This document shows positions 14,727-23,012 of a stretch of 31,459 nt of DNA, in pieces. Below the pieces are notes generated by a model that saw only the letters and a program-made list of their open reading frames with translations, did no database searches and had not been told where the DNA came from. A program made the position numbers and the translations under genes. The DNA is taken from contig CAYPQM010000079.1 in the NCBI GenBank assembly GCA_964412845.1, forward strand, positions 1-31,459. Reading direction: 5' to 3'. The number at the start of each line of letters is the position of its first letter. Position 1 is the first letter of the stretch. This DNA comes from JAWWPY01 sp964412845 (GTDB taxonomy: Bacteria > Actinomycetota > Actinomycetes > Streptosporangiales > Streptosporangiaceae).

Positions 14727-17700
14727 GGTGCCTCCGGGGCGGTCGCAGTCTGGGCGGGGGGCAGGTGCGACAAGATCGTGGCCACAACGGCGGAGGCGGC
14801 AGGGTCCAGGCCGTCGGCCAGGGCGGGTGCGCGTTCGCCGTCCAGGATGCGGCGCAGCGCACCGGCCAGCGGCGACAAGCCGCTGTTACGGTCCCAGCTC
14901 GTGAGCATATTGGTGACCTGGCTGGCGGCATCCTGGTCGCCGCCTGCGGCACGCATCAGGTCCCCGATAAGTCCCGTAATCGGGATCGCCTGCCACAGCG
15001 CCACGGGCAGTTCCACCTCGCCGCTGAGGGCGTCGAGCGCGCGGCGGGTGATGCCCGTGTCGATCCGGTCCAGGCCAGCTAGCAGGCTGTCGCCGCGTTC
15101 GCCGTGCACGACGGCGCGCAGCGCGGCGGCGAGGTTCCCCCAGTCGGCGGAGTCCTGGCGTGCGGTGAGGTGCTGTTCCACGGCTGCGGCGGCCTGGTCG
15201 TCGCCGCCGGCCGCGGCCACGATACCGGCGATCACCGGATCCCAGGCCGCCAGATACCCGGCTAGATCCGTGTCCTGGTCGGCCAGCGCGCTCGCCTGCC
15301 AGAGGGGCACGGGCGGGTCAACGTCGCCGCTGAGGGCGTCGAGCGCGCGGCGGGTGATGCCCGTGTCGATCCGGTCCAGGCCAGCTAGCAGGCTGTCGCC
15401 GCGTTCGCCGTGCACGACGGCGCGCAGCGCGGCGGCGAGGTTCCCCCAGTCGGCGGAGTCCTGGCGTGCGGTGAGGTGCTGTTCCACGGCTGCGGCGGCC
15501 TGGTCGTCGCCGCCGGCCGCGGCCACGATACCGGCGATCACCGGATCCCAGGCCGCCAGATACCTGGAGATATCAGCGTCCCCTTCGGCCAGCGCACGGG
15601 CCTGGGCCAGCAGCCCGTCGAGAGCGCGCTGCGCGGCCTCGGGGTCCGTGGTGAGCTGGCCGAGGAGGCGGTCGAGGCGGACACCGGGAACCTCGCCCAC
15701 CATGCCGCACAGCACATCCACGCTCGCCGGGACCGCGGCGTTGGCGGGCGCATGGGCGAGGTCCTCGGCCGCTGCCCTAACGGACCTTTCAGTGCCTGCG
15801 ATGCCGGTCAGTACGCGAAGCAGCGCAGCTGCGAGGTAGTGCGCCAGTGCCTGCGGGTAGTCGGCGGCGTGACGGCTTAGGTAGTTGCCGAGATTGTGGT
15901 GGCTGACGGCGATGCCGTCGACTTCGCCGGGCAGGTACTTGTAGCGCAGCGCGTTACGCTCTAGGTCGATGGCGTCCTGCACGTGCCCGGCCGCGTCCTC
16001 AACGTCGGCTAGCGCGGACAGATCCTTGCCGAGGCCTGCCGTGTTGTGCTCACGCTCGTCAATCTCGCGGCAGTCCAGCAGCAGCGACCGGGCATCGGCG
16101 ATGCGCCCGAGCCGCAGCAGCGGACCGTAGTCGTTGAACCGCATTGTGGCTGTCTCGAGGACCGATGCGCCGCGGCGTTGCAAGGATTCCAGGAGCTCGG
16201 CGCTGAACGCGAGCGCGACCTCCCAGCGTCCTAGCTGGCTGGCGGCTGACCGGCCGGTGTCAAGGATGCCCTCGCGCACGCTATACAGCACGGCTGCCTC
16301 AGGCTGATCGCTTTCCTCGGGCAGTTCCGCCATTTGCTGTCGCAGCCGTGTGACCTCGGCAAGGACCTGCTCGCCGTTTCCCTGCGCGTTAAGGATCTGG
16401 AGCCGGATTCTCTCGTCCTGCAGCTGGGTCCAGGGACCCAGGCCGGCCTGGCGGGTGTAGTCGGCCAATTCGCCAGCCAGCGCGAGCGCCTCGGCGAGCC
16501 GCCCGGCCATCCTGTAATTGTCGATCAGGTTTACCAAGATCGCCGAGGCTTGGCCGTAGGCGCCGCGTTCGGCTGCGGCGGTGAGCAGGCTGCGGAGCTG
16601 GCGTTCTGATGCGTCCGGGTCGATACTCTCCAGCGCCCTGGCGACGAGCAACCCGGCCCCGATCGCGTCGTCGCTGCCTTGCGCGGTGTTGGCGATCTGG
16701 CGCAGGACGGGCAGCAGAGCCGCGACCGTGCCAGGCGACCTGTCGCGGTGGAGGACCTGTTCGAGCAGGACCAGGGCGAGGTGCTGCTCGCCGAGGCGGA
16801 GCAGGTAGGGCACGGCGGCCCGGCCCGCCCGCACGATCAGCCACCCGGTCTCCTGCTCCAGCGCGCGCGTGTAGAGGGTGTTCCAGTAGGCGGCGGCCTC
16901 GTGGTCGACGGCGGCCTGGACGCCGTCGCCGGCCTGGGCGCGCCCGGCGGCGGCGACGCCGGGATGGACCTGGAACCCGGCCGGGTCCCCGTCGGCGTCG
17001 GTGACGGGCGCGATGAGGCCTTGGCTGGTCAGGGGTTCCAGCGCGGCGGCCTGGCCTGGGGGGGTGCCGGGCAGGGAGAGCCGCTGCCACAGGTCAGTCC
17101 AGTTCCCGTCGATCACCGGGAGGATCCGGTCGGTTTCCTCCAGGCAGCACAGCAGCCCGAACATCACCCGCGCAGCTTGTGGTAAGCCGTCGGCGACCTG
17201 CCGGGTCCAGGTGTCGAGGACCGCCGCGTAATCGGCGGCATCAGCGGTGGGCTCGCCGGCGGCGGAGGTGAACAGGCCTTCCGGGGCGACGCCGCGGCGG
17301 GCCCATTCCTGGTCGGCGCTGCCCAGCAGCCCGGCCAGCCGGCCGGGGTCGGTGGCCTGCCCGTCGGCCAGTTCCAGCAGTTTCGGATGACCCTGCGCGG
17401 CGGCTAGTACCCGGGCGGCTAGTTCCCGCCCTGCCGCTACCTGGCCGGGCTGGGCGCTGCCGGGCGGCGGGCCGGTGATCAGGGCACCCAGGTTGGGCAG
17501 CTCGCGGGCCAGCAGCACCGCCTCGTCGCGGGACAGCGCGTGCACCGGCTCGGCCCGCACCTGCGGATCCAGCCGCGCGGGCCGCCGACGGCTGGTCAAC
17601 ACCACCCGGGACAGGCCGGCGTGGCTGGTGAGGGCGTCGATCAGCAGGCCCCACCGCGCGTCCCGCCAGTCCCCGGTCCCGGGGTCGAGCAGCGACTCGA

Positions 17701-19423
17701 TGTTGTCGATCACCACCAGCACCCGGCTGCGCTCGGCGAACTGCGTCAGTGCCGGCAGGAACCCGCGCAGCGCATGGGTGTCATCGAGCAGGTGGGTGAG
17801 CTTGAGGCCGGGCAGCTTGCGCTCCAGCACCAGGGCCAGGTCGCTCAGGGCGGTGGTGATGTCGTGGCCGTCGTCGGGGGCCTTGTACCAGGCCAGGACC
17901 CGGAAGTTGTCTTCCTGGGTGTAGGCCAGCTCCAGCGCGCACGCGGTCTTGCCCGCCCCGGCCATCCCGTGAAACAGCACCCCGGAGGCGCCGCTGCGCT
18001 CGGCCAGCGCGGCGTTGGCCCGGACCATCACCCCGACCCGGCCCACGAACCGCTCCGGCTGGTCGGGGAAATCAGCCAGCTTGGTCCGCTCGGCGTCGAA
18101 CACCAGCGGCCCCCCGGCCGGCGCCTCCAGTACCAGGTCCACCGCCCGGGCCCCGAACAGCGCCGGTGTCCCGGCCGAGATCGCCGGGCACGCCGGGGTC
18201 GCCGGGCCGGCCACCAGATCCGGCAGCGCCATCCCTACCGCCGCCGCCAGCGGCTGGCCCTGCCCCACCAGCAGCCCGTACAGCTCCCGGTTCAGCGCGA
18301 TCGCGAAATCATCCACCACCGGGAACCGCATCCCCAGCACCGCGCAATCCAGCCGGTCCACCAGTTCCGCCGCCAGCACCGGCACCAGCTCAGGGTCCTG
18401 GCCAGCGTCAGCGGCAACCACCTCAGGAGAGGCAGACGCCGTGGCGCCAGCGGCGTCGTCACGGACCGGCGGAGCCAGGCCAAGCAGCCGCAGGTGCTCG
18501 CGGGCGGTCAGCTCCGCCGACGAGCACGCCGACGCGGTCACCAGCTTGATCTGCCTTGCGGCCGGGGCGAGCAGGTCGACCAGCTCGCTGCTGGACACCG
18601 GATCCGCCCGGCCGTCAGGATGCTCCAGCACGAACGCGCCCCGGCCGCCGTGCCCGGAGATGTGCACCACATCCCAGCCCGCCCCCTCCCGCATCACGGT
18701 CCGCAGCCGGTCGCGGGTCACCCCGTACTGCAGCACCCGCAACTCCACCCCGCGGCCGTGCACCTCCGCTGTGTCCTGCACCAGCCGGGCCAGCTCGAAC
18801 CGCTCCCGCCGCAGATTCAGCGCCGCCCCCCCGCCCTCCGGCAGGCTGAACAACCCAACCACCCGCAACCGGCCCCCGACCGGCCGTTTCACCCCCGCAC
18901 GCCGGTCCCCGACCTGCATCACCAGCGTCACCCCGCGGGCGGCCAGCGACCGGCCATCTACCACCGCCAGCTCCAGCGGCCTAAACGCCACCACCCGCGC
19001 CGCCTCCGGCACCACCACCCGCACCACCACCGGAGCCCGCGCCGCTAACTTCTCGCCCACCTCACCGAAAACCCGCTCGCCCATCCACCGGCCCACCCCC
19101 GCCACCAGCGCAGCCTCACTGACCACCCGGTCCTCCGGGTCAGCCCGCCACCGCAAAAACCCCTCCAGGTCCGTGAACGCCTCATACTCTGACTCGTCGG
19201 CCTCAAGCCGTACCCGGTGATCGGCGACAAACCCCCCGCCCGGCTCGGTCAGCACCCACCGCCACCCCAGGCCACCGCCCGAGACGCTGAAGTCAGCGAC
19301 CTCCAGCCGCAGATCCTCCACCCCGCCCCACCCCACTTGACCCAGCCGCCGGCAGACCAGTTCTGTCAGCAAGACGCCCGTATCCACCAGCGAGATTACG
19401 CTGAATGAGCGCATCGTCTCCAT
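14723..19423 (-). CDS. CHAT protease - NB-ARC STAND NTPase - TPR protein (NLR-like)
   Basis: A cytosolic multidomain protein of about 1566 residues. Numbering from the ATG at 19423: a CHAT caspase-like domain spans about 120-430, with the dyad H258 (HISGHGGRG) and C300 (LVTASACSSAEL). A P-loop STAND/NB-ARC ATPase follows, with Walker A GMAGAGKT (Lys492), Walker B VLVVIDN (D573) and sensor VVLTSRRRP. Next come a winged-helix-like region and TPR-like helices (about 850-1240). The C-terminal region has two nearly identical 102-residue units and a degenerate third. The frame allows an ATG at 19474; 19423 or 19414 seem likelier, but none has a strong ribosome site. The architecture is that of NLR-like conflict proteins: the repeats sense, the NTPase oligomerises and the protease acts. 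It could be an anti-phage system or a self-recognition/cell-death system. The target is unknown. Confidence 0.88.
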   Translation of the reverse strand: METMRSFSVISLVDTGVLLTELVCRRLGQVGWGGVEDLRLEVADFSVSGGGLGWRWVLTEPGGGFVADHRVRLEADESEYEAFTDLEGFLRWRADPEDRVVSEAALVAGVGRWMGERVFGEVGEKLAARAPVVVRVVVPEAARVVAFRPLELAVVDGRSLAARGVTLVMQVGDRRAGVKRPVGGRLRVVGLFSLPEGGGAALNLRRERFELARLVQDTAEVHGRGVELRVLQYGVTRDRLRTVMREGAGWDVVHISGHGGRGAFVLEHPDGRADPVSSSELVDLLAPAARQIKLVTASACSSAELTAREHLRLLGLAPPVRDDAAGATASASPEVVAADAGQDPELVPVLAAELVDRLDCAVLGMRFPVVDDFAIALNRELYGLLVGQGQPLAAAVGMALPDLVAGPATPACPAISAGTPALFGARAVDLVLEAPAGGPLVFDAERTKLADFPDQPERFVGRVGVMVRANAALAERSGASGVLFHGMAGAGKTACALELAYTQEDNFRVLAWYKAPDDGHDITTALSDLALVLERKLPGLKLTHLLDDTHALRGFLPALTQFAERSRVLVVIDNIESLLDPGTGDWRDARWGLLIDALTSHAGLSRVVLTSRRRPARLDPQVRAEPVHALSRDEAVLLARELPNLGALITGPPPGSAQPGQVAAGRELAARVLAAAQGHPKLLELADGQATDPGRLAGLLGSADQEWARRGVAPEGLFTSAAGEPTADAADYAAVLDTWTRQVADGLPQAARVMFGLLCCLEETDRILPVIDGNWTDLWQRLSLPGTPPGQAAALEPLTSQGLIAPVTDADGDPAGFQVHPGVAAAGRAQAGDGVQAAVDHEAAAYWNTLYTRALEQETGWLIVRAGRAAVPYLLRLGEQHLALVLLEQVLHRDRSPGTVAALLPVLRQIANTAQGSDDAIGAGLLVARALESIDPDASERQLRSLLTAAAERGAYGQASAILVNLIDNYRMAGRLAEALALAGELADYTRQAGLGPWTQLQDERIRLQILNAQGNGEQVLAEVTRLRQQMAELPEESDQPEAAVLYSVREGILDTGRSAASQLGRWEVALAFSAELLESLQRRGASVLETATMRFNDYGPLLRLGRIADARSLLLDCREIDEREHNTAGLGKDLSALADVEDAAGHVQDAIDLERNALRYKYLPGEVDGIAVSHHNLGNYLSRHAADYPQALAHYLAAALLRVLTGIAGTERSVRAAAEDLAHAPANAAVPASVDVLCGMVGEVPGVRLDRLLGQLTTDPEAAQRALDGLLAQARALAEGDADISRYLAAWDPVIAGIVAAAGGDDQAAAAVEQHLTARQDSADWGNLAAALRAVVHGERGDSLLAGLDRIDTGITRRALDALSGDVDPPVPLWQASALADQDTDLAGYLAAWDPVIAGIVAAAGGDDQAAAAVEQHLTARQDSADWGNLAAALRAVVHGERGDSLLAGLDRIDTGITRRALDALSGEVELPVALWQAIPITGLIGDLMRAAGGDQDAASQVTNMLTSWDRNSGLSPLAGALRRILDGERAPALADGLDPAASAVVATILSHLPPAQTATAPEAP
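15018..15258 (-). repeat. 241-bp perfect direct repeat, copy 1
   Basis: By eye all 241 bases match 15324-15564, giving a 306-bp period (102 codons, in frame). It encodes YLAAWDPVIAGIVAAAGGDD and the following 60 residues of the CHAT-STAND protein's C-terminus. Identity at synonymous positions means a very recent duplication or ongoing conversion. Confidence 0.92.
15324..15564 (-). repeat. 241-bp perfect direct repeat, copy 2
   Basis: The upstream-encoded copy of the unit. The 65 bp between the copies complete the 102-codon period and differ from the sequence following copy 1 (GDVDPPVPLWQA versus GEVELPVALWQA). A diverged third unit follows towards the C-terminus, with matching landmarks AAGGDQDAASQV, LAGALRRILDGER and LADGLD. 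Confidence 0.92.
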
Positions 19424-19755
19424 GCATCCGGATTCACTGCCTCTGCCGCGTACCCAGTTCCCGCAAGCCCGCATGCCAAATGCGCGCCCAGATCATCCCC
19501 GGCAGGCACGTTACCGCTGATCAGACATGTTCAAGCGCAGGTCCTTGAAACCGCCAGAGTGCTCGCCACCGATCGGCGGCGGCTGCCGCGCCGAGGCCCC
19601 TAGCCAGCGTCGCCCACCTGCTGACAGCGGATGTCAAGCCTGAGCATCTGGGAGCCATGCTGGGAGTCATCCGGCCCGGATGGTCCGGGACTGAACCGGA
19701 CACCAGGGGATGAATCAGAGATAACGACGGTGGAGGCGCCGGGTATTCGCGCTGG
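19424..19755. other. Leader region of the CHAT-STAND gene
   Basis: About 330 bp with no recognised gene between the CHAT start and the luciferase-like remnant. A hairpin with arms GTCCGG (19683-19688) and CCGGAC (19696-19701), extended by GGT/ACC pairs, may end transcription of the remnant. The promoter of the CHAT operon must lie here, but I could not identify -35 and -10 elements with confidence. Confidence 0.5.
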
Positions 19756-19908
19756 TCAGAGGGTTGTCGTCAGGACGGGCTGGTCCATCACCGCGATGAA
19801 GTCAAACCCGGCGTCGTCCGCGGTGCGGGCGACGGTGGCCAGGTCCGCCCCGAGCCGGGCGGGTCCGCCCGGCGTGGTGAAGTCAGGGATCTGCAGTCCG
19901 ATCTTCAC
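19756..19908 (-). pseudogene. 5' remnant of a luciferase-like (LLM) oxidoreductase gene
   Basis: A GTG start with a GGGAGGT ribosome site opens a 50-codon frame, MKIGLQIPDFTTPGG up to TADDAGFDFIAVMD at codon 42. It closely parallels the intact gene at 13866-12994 and then continues for eight unrelated codons to a TGA. The rest of the barrel is missing, so it cannot be functional as an oxidoreductase. The break falls exactly at the end of the 23-bp repeat shared with the intact gene. Either an upstream tandem paralog was truncated when the CHAT module arrived, or this is the displaced original 5' end of the same gene. Confidence 0.85.
19781..19803 (-). repeat. 23-bp direct repeat, right copy (att-like boundary candidate)
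   Basis: Identical in sequence and orientation to 13739-13761. Homology between the two luciferase-like copies stops at this repeat's edge. The two copies bracket about 6.0 kb containing the CHAT module. Confidence 0.6.
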
Positions 19909-19944
19909 GAGTTACCTCCCGGGGAGAGGCTCTCACATGTCGGT

Positions 19945-19962
19945 GCGGGCCGGCCGGCCCGC
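19945..19962. repeat. 18-bp perfect palindrome
   Basis: GCGGGCCGGCCGGCCCGC is fully self-complementary. It lies between the divergent luciferase-like remnant and the alpha/beta hydrolase gene and could be an operator or a chance GC-rich palindrome. Confidence 0.5.
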
Positions 19963-20019
19963 GTCCGGCCGCCTGCCCGCGAAGCCGGGCGGGCGTTCCG
20001 GTCGGCCAGTACGCGCAGA

Positions 20020-20838
20020 ATGGGGAGTATGAGCCGACCGGTTGTGAAGGCATTGACGCTGGTGACCAGCGACGGCGTGCCGATCGACGCCGCGCATCTG
20101 CCCGGCGACAAGGGCCTCGCGGTTGTCCTGGCGCATGGTTTCACGCTGTCGTGGCAGCGGCCAGCCATCTGGCGGGTGGCCACCAGGCTCAACAAAGTTG
20201 GCGGGGTGGTCATTTTCGATTTCCGCGGCCACGGCCGCTCCGGCGGTCTGTCCACGCTGGGTGACCGGGAGATCAGGGACCTGGATGTCGCCGTGGCGTA
20301 CGCCCGCGAACTGGGTTACCGGCGGATCGTCACCGTCGGGTTCTCGATGGGTGCCTCGATCGCCGTGCGGCACGCGGGGCTGATCGGCGGGGTTGATGCC
20401 GTCGTGTCGGTGAGCGGGCCGGGGCGCTGGTACTACCGCGGCACCAAGCCGATGCGCCGGGTGCATTTCGCGGTGGAGCGCCGGCTGGGCCGCCTGGTCA
20501 CCAGGGCCTGGCTGAAGACGCGGGTGAGCCCGGTGCGCTGGAACCCGGACCCGCTTCCGCCGGACGAGGCGGCCGCGCGGATCGCGCCGGTCCCGCTGCT
20601 GGTGGTGCACGGTGACCAGGATCTGTACTTCCCGGTCGACCATGCCCAGCAGATTTACGAGGCGGCGGGTGAGCCGAAGGAGCTGTGGATCGTTCCTGGC
20701 TTCGGCCATGCCGAGACCGGGATGGACGCTGCCTTGCTTGACCGGATCGGGACGTGGATCCGGGAGACGTCCGGAGCCGCGGCCGATGCCCAGGTTTCCC
20801 GCGAGCCGGGCCTGGACCCGGCATCCAAGATCGGCTAG
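20020..20838 (+). CDS. Alpha/beta-fold hydrolase
   Basis: A 272-residue cytoplasmic hydrolase. The catalytic triad is visible as S109 in the nucleophile elbow GFSMGAS, D201 in HGDQDLYFP and H230 in GFGHAE. The oxyanion-hole region is AHGFTLSWQ, and FDFRGHGRSGG is the usual strand-4/loop segment. A cap region around 145-180 is basic. The substrate cannot be predicted; esterase or thioesterase activity is most likely. Two ATGs compete (20020 and 20029); GGGGAG lies too close to the second to be an ideal ribosome site. It precedes the anchored exported protein by 33 bp on the same strand. Confidence 0.9.
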   Translation: MGSMSRPVVKALTLVTSDGVPIDAAHLPGDKGLAVVLAHGFTLSWQRPAIWRVATRLNKVGGVVIFDFRGHGRSGGLSTLGDREIRDLDVAVAYARELGYRRIVTVGFSMGASIAVRHAGLIGGVDAVVSVSGPGRWYYRGTKPMRRVHFAVERRLGRLVTRAWLKTRVSPVRWNPDPLPPDEAAARIAPVPLLVVHGDQDLYFPVDHAQQIYEAAGEPKELWIVPGFGHAETGMDAALLDRIGTWIRETSGAAADAQVSREPGLDPASKIG

Positions 20839-20871
20839 ATTTCGCCTGGTTCATCCTGAAGGAGATGCCAG

Positions 20872-21501
20872 GTGGAGTACAGCCAGCCCCAGCCACGGCA
20901 GCGCCGCCGACGGCACATCTGGATCAGGCTGCTGCTCATCCTGATCGTTGTCTTCCTCCTGGTCGATGTCGTCCCCACGCCCTGGGCGCTGCACATCGGC
21001 GGCCGGTTCACGCCGTTGAGCACGTGGGATGGTTACGGCCCGGTGCGGGCCACCGACGGCGGGAAGTACGTGCTGTTCACCCATCTCCAGGGCGGCATCT
21101 TCGGCACCCGTGGCCGGGTCGATTGCGACGGCCGGGGTGGGTGCAACAACCTGCACGGGAGCGCGAAGCTGTGCACCGAGGGCGGGAGCACCTACACCTT
21201 CGCCCTGACTGGAGCCGTGCACTCCTGGTGGCGCACGGACGGAGCGCGCAGCACAATCGATCTGACCGGCGGCTCCCCGACGGCCCTGCCCGACGGCTGG
21301 GTGGTCGCGTTCCACGGGTTCTGGCATGGGCCCGCACTGGCGCTGGCCAGCCCGGACAACTCATTCACCGAGGTGTTCACACCACGCGGGGCAATCCGGC
21401 ACGTCACCTCGACGGCGGACGCGGGAGGCGCCACGGTGACGCTGCGCTACGGATCCAGTGACGCCTTCACGAGCGCCTGCCGCGCGCTGGCCGCCGGCTG
21501 A
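20872..21501 (+). CDS. Membrane-anchored exported protein of unknown function
   Basis: A 209-residue protein. A basic N-terminus (PRQRRRRHIWIR) precedes one hydrophobic span (LLLILIVVFLLVDVVP), then an extracytoplasmic domain with beta-rich text and four cysteines (VDCDGRGGCNN, AKLC and SACRALAAG near the end), probably forming two disulfides. I do not recognise the family. The GTG start at 20872 is well supported by AAGGAG 7 nt upstream. It follows the alpha/beta hydrolase and converges on guaB1 with a 25-bp gap and no obvious terminator. Confidence 0.75.
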   Translation: MEYSQPQPRQRRRRHIWIRLLLILIVVFLLVDVVPTPWALHIGGRFTPLSTWDGYGPVRATDGGKYVLFTHLQGGIFGTRGRVDCDGRGGCNNLHGSAKLCTEGGSTYTFALTGAVHSWWRTDGARSTIDLTGGSPTALPDGWVVAFHGFWHGPALALASPDNSFTEVFTPRGAIRHVTSTADAGGATVTLRYGSSDAFTSACRALAAG

Positions 21502-21526
21502 GCCTGCTCAGCCCCCGGTGCCCGGC

Positions 21527-22963
21527 TCACCAGCTGGTCGGCTGGGGCATGCCCTCGCTGTAGCCGGCCGCGCTCTGCACCCCGACGACCGCCCGCTCGT
21601 GCAGTTCGTCGAGATCGCTGGCCCCCGCGTAGCTGCACGCGCTGCGCAATCCCGCGGTGATCCCGTCGAGCAGGTCTTCGACGCCCGGATGCCGCGGGTC
21701 GAGGTACATCCGCGCCGTCGAGATGCCTTCCTCGAAGAGCTCCTTCCTGGCGCGGTCGAAGGAGGAGTCCGCGGCGGAGCGCAGCCGGACCGCCCTGGCT
21801 GAGGCCATCCCGAAGCTTTCTTTGAACAGCTTGCCGTCCGGGTCACGGAACGTGTCACCAGGTGACTCGTAGGTGCCCGCGAACCACGACCCGATCATGA
21901 CGTTGGACGCCCCGGCCGCGAGGGCCAGCGCCACATCCCTGGGATGCCGGACGCCGCCGTCCGCCCAGACGTGCGCGCCGAGCTGCCGGGCCTGCGCGGC
22001 ACACTCCAGCACGGCGCTGAACTGCGGCCGGCCGACGCCGGTCATCATCCGGGTGGTGCACATGGCCCCGGGCCCGACGCCGACCTTGACGATGTCCGCG
22101 CCGGCCGCGACAAGGTCCGCGACACCCCGCTCCGTCACCACGTTGCCCGCCACCAGCGGCACAGTGGGGCCAGCCTCGCGGATCGCACGCAAGGCGTGGA
22201 TCATCTTTTCCTGGTGGCCGTGGGCCGTGTCCGCGACGAGGACATCCACCCCCGCGTCGAGCAGCAGCTTGGCCTTTCCGGCCACGTCGCCGTTGATGCC
22301 GAGCGCGGCGCCGATGCGCAGTCGGCCGGTGGCGTCGGTGGCAGGTTGGTACAGGGTGGCGCGCAGCGCCCCGGTCCTGGTCAGGATGCCGACGCAGCGG
22401 CCGGCGGCGTCCACTACCGGGGCCAGCCGGTGCCTGCCCTCGTGCAGCAGGGAGAAGGCCTGCTGCGGGTCAATGCCGGCCGGGAGGGTGAGCAGTTCCG
22501 TGGACATCACCTGGCGCAACTGGGTGAACCGGTCCACGCCGTTGCAGTCCGTCTCGGTGACCACCCCGACCGGCTTGCCGTCCTCGATCACCACCACCCC
22601 GCCGTGGGCCCGCTTGGGGAGCAGGCCGAGCGCCTGGCCGGTGGTGTCGCCCGGGCCAAGCGTGATCGGGGTGTCGTGGACCAGGTCGCGGCCCTTCACC
22701 CAGGACACCACGCCGGCGACCACGTCCACCGGGATGTCCTGGGGCAGCACGGCCAGGCCGCCCCGGCGCGCTACCGTCTCGGCCATCCTGCGGCCGGAGA
22801 CCGCCGTCATGTTGGCCACGATCACAGGGATGGTGGTGCCGCTGCCATCCCGGGTGGCCAGGTTCACGTCAAGCCGGGACGCCACTGCGGACCGGCCGGG
22901 AACCAGGAAGACGTCGCTGTAGGTCAGGTCGTGATCGGGGACATGCCCGGATAGGAATCGCAC
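21527..22963 (-). CDS. guaB1: GuaB1-type IMPDH/GMPR-family enzyme with CBS domains, probable GMP reductase
   Basis: A 478-residue TIM-barrel enzyme with a CBS pair inserted at about 95-210. The catalytic loop is GVGPGAMCTTRMMTGVGRPQ with C302. The residues after the Cys read TTRxxTGVG, as in GMP reductases, rather than the TTRxxAGVG common in IMP dehydrogenases. The flap FGMASARAV also resembles GMPR. Mycobacterial GuaB1 has been characterised as a CBS-containing GMP reductase, so conversion of GMP to IMP (purine salvage) is the best call; older annotation would say IMP dehydrogenase. It starts at a GTG without a ribosome site; CAGAAT sits 7 nt upstream, suggesting a leaderless message. It follows the antiporter by 49 bp. 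Confidence 0.92.
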   Translation of the reverse strand: MRFLSGHVPDHDLTYSDVFLVPGRSAVASRLDVNLATRDGSGTTIPVIVANMTAVSGRRMAETVARRGGLAVLPQDIPVDVVAGVVSWVKGRDLVHDTPITLGPGDTTGQALGLLPKRAHGGVVVIEDGKPVGVVTETDCNGVDRFTQLRQVMSTELLTLPAGIDPQQAFSLLHEGRHRLAPVVDAAGRCVGILTRTGALRATLYQPATDATGRLRIGAALGINGDVAGKAKLLLDAGVDVLVADTAHGHQEKMIHALRAIREAGPTVPLVAGNVVTERGVADLVAAGADIVKVGVGPGAMCTTRMMTGVGRPQFSAVLECAAQARQLGAHVWADGGVRHPRDVALALAAGASNVMIGSWFAGTYESPGDTFRDPDGKLFKESFGMASARAVRLRSAADSSFDRARKELFEEGISTARMYLDPRHPGVEDLLDGITAGLRSACSYAGASDLDELHERAVVGVQSAAGYSEGMPQPTSW

Positions 22964-23012
22964 ATCATCGATTCTGCCCGCGATCGGCGACTACCTGGGC
23001 ATCACGCCCTAG

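Noticed and set aside
15018..15564. CRISPR-like or insertion-sequence repeat
   Set aside because: The repeats are two long in-frame copies inside one gene, with no short regular spacers and no transposase or terminal inverted repeats.
14214..15839. A 541-codon plus-strand frame opposite the CHAT-STAND C-terminus
   Set aside because: A GC-rich antisense shadow; its internal repeat only mirrors the real 241-bp duplication on the coding strand.
17540..19048. A 502-codon plus-strand frame opposite the CHAT domain
   Set aside because: Composition is His/Arg/Pro/Gln-rich and low-complexity, typical of an antisense frame of high-GC coding DNA; the opposite strand has clear CHAT and P-loop motifs.
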